Shown here in pieces: positions 33,405 through 33,968 of a stretch of 33,968 nt of DNA. The stretch comes from Gallionella sp. (GTDB taxonomy: Bacteria > Pseudomonadota > Gammaproteobacteria > Burkholderiales > Gallionellaceae). Positions within the stretch are counted from its first letter, which is position 1. The number at the start of each line of letters is the position of its first letter. Under the pieces are notes generated by a model, which worked only from the letters and a program-made list of their open reading frames with translations, did not search any database and was not told the DNA's origin. The stretch is taken from NCBI GenBank assembly GCA_024641025.1, contig JAHEDW010000025.1:1-33968 (forward strand), in the 5' to 3' direction. A program made the translations under genes and the position numbers.

Positions 33405-33968
33405 TCAATATAGATACACCGCGCCAGCGCTAAAGGCCGCTTCATCCGGCGTGCTGTTAATGCCAGTACTGCCGCTGGCCTCACCATTTGCCCCTACTGC
33501 AAGCGTGTTGCCGTCCGCGGAGAGTGCAACCGAGTAGCCGAAGTAGTCATTTGCCCCGGTGTTACTAGCCTTGACATAGGCATGTTGAGCCCAGGTGGTG
33601 ACGCTGCGGCTGAACACGTACACCGCGCCAGCGCTAAAGGCCGCTTCATCCGGCGTGCTGTTGATGCCGGTGCTGCTGCTGGCCTCGCTCCTTGCCCCTA
33701 CTGCAAGCGTGTTGCCGTCCGCGGAGAGTGCGACCGAGGAGCCGAAGTAGTCATTTGCCCCGGTGTTACCCGCCTTGACATAAGCCTGTTGGGTCCAGAT
33801 GCTGCCGCTGCGAATGTACACGTAAACCGCGCCAGCGAAACTGGCCAGTTCATCCGGTGTGCTGTTAATGCCGGTGCTGCTGCTGGCCTCAAATAATGCC
33901 CCGACCGCCAGAGTGTTGCCGTCCGCGGAGAGCGCGACAGAGTAGCCGAACAGGTCAACGACCCCAGT
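33405..33968 (-). CDS. FG-GAP repeat protein, C-terminal fragment (gene runs off the window)
   Basis: The minus-strand frame is open from the window edge to a stop at 33405, and encodes the last 187 or so residues of a larger protein. It consists of near-identical 68-residue repeats, each with FGYSVALSADGNTLAVGA, then a Ser/Thr-rich loop (EASSSTGINSTPDE) and GAVYV, then W-AQ-AYVK. This is the FG-GAP/integrin-alpha-like beta-propeller pattern seen in large extracellular or surface proteins. The DNA period is exactly 204 bp between matching positions (33511, 33715, 33919). The protein ends right after the last repeat strand (GAVYLY), with no C-terminal sorting domain visible. Signal peptide and total length lie outside the window. 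Confidence 0.85.
   Translation of the reverse strand, partial: TGVVDLFGYSVALSADGNTLAVGALFEASSSTGINSTPDELASFAGAVYVYIRSGSIWTQQAYVKAGNTGANDYFGSSVALSADGNTLAVGARSEASSSTGINSTPDEAAFSAGAVYVFSRSVTTWAQHAYVKASNTGANDYFGYSVALSADGNTLAVGANGEASGSTGINSTPDEAAFSAGAVYLY
33405..33968 (-). repeat. 204-bp tandem coding repeats
   Basis: Nearly three units of 204 bp in frame, with long identical blocks around CCGTCCGCGGAGAG and TTCATCCGG(C/T)GTGCTGTT. Nucleotide identity is high enough to suggest recent duplication or gene conversion, which would also make copy number unstable and assembly difficult. Confidence 0.85.

Noticed and set aside
33195-33413. 72-codon plus-strand ORF between the ATP-grasp and FG-GAP genes
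   Set aside because: Its middle is the perfect terminator hairpin of the minus-strand gene, it lacks a ribosome site and it overlaps the FG-GAP gene end.
1-33968. CRISPR arrays, rRNA genes, intact insertion sequences
   Set aside because: No regularly spaced short repeats with unique spacers, no rRNA-like conserved blocks and no intact transposase or integrase gene were seen. The 204-bp repeats at the right end are coding.

Overview
The window looks like a chromosomal stretch from a betaproteobacterium, probably of the Nitrosomonadales type (Gallionella/Nitrosomonas/Sulfuricella-like). I infer this from the style of the glucose-6-phosphate dehydrogenase remnant, the RND operon, the NhaR regulator, the small c-type cytochrome and the moderate GC content. 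No taxonomic marker gene (rRNA, tRNA, rpo) is present, so the assignment is tentative. Some 20 intact protein genes alternate with islands of decayed sequence.

Layout. 1-2780: a decayed region with a diverged 100-bp direct repeat, an AT-rich cluster of repeated 9-mers, one small intact gene with its own terminator, and a frameshifted zwf fragment that has lost its N-terminal third. 2928-8520 (minus): a complete tripartite RND efflux operon (TolC-like channel, membrane-fusion protein, RND pump) whose genes overlap by 4 bp. 8813-12307 (minus): HPF-type ribosome hibernation factor, Bax-inhibitor-1 family protein, AI-2E/UPF0118 permease and Ca2+/Na+ exchanger, probably one stress/ion-homeostasis unit, divergent from nhaR (12492-13403, plus). 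13781-16972: a large AsmA-like DUF748 envelope protein. 17165-18399: a DUF2892 membrane protein, a Tll0287-like haem protein and a broken Asp/Arg-rich exported protein gene. 18601-20041: a 22-codon upstream ORF overlapping the magnesium channel gene mgtE. 20042-23553: small genes (SOUL haem-binding protein, Lar-like zinc-ribbon protein, c-type cytochrome, a single-helix membrane peptide) with decayed coding pieces between them.

23554-33118 is the most interesting part. It is a two-armed convergent cluster: transglutaminase-DUF2126 (1105 aa) and a glutaminase on the plus strand, facing a second transglutaminase and a circularly permuted ATP-grasp/alpha-E fusion (844 aa) on the minus strand. 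A glutamate dehydrogenase lies divergently just upstream. The transglutaminase/DUF2126/ATP-grasp/alpha-E set matches a known predicted amidoligase (peptide-tagging or peptide-metabolite) system whose product is unknown. The embedded glutaminase and neighbouring glutamate dehydrogenase suggest a link to glutamine/glutamate chemistry.

The window ends inside a minus-strand FG-GAP-type protein gene made of exact 204-bp (68-residue) repeats, followed by a strong terminator.
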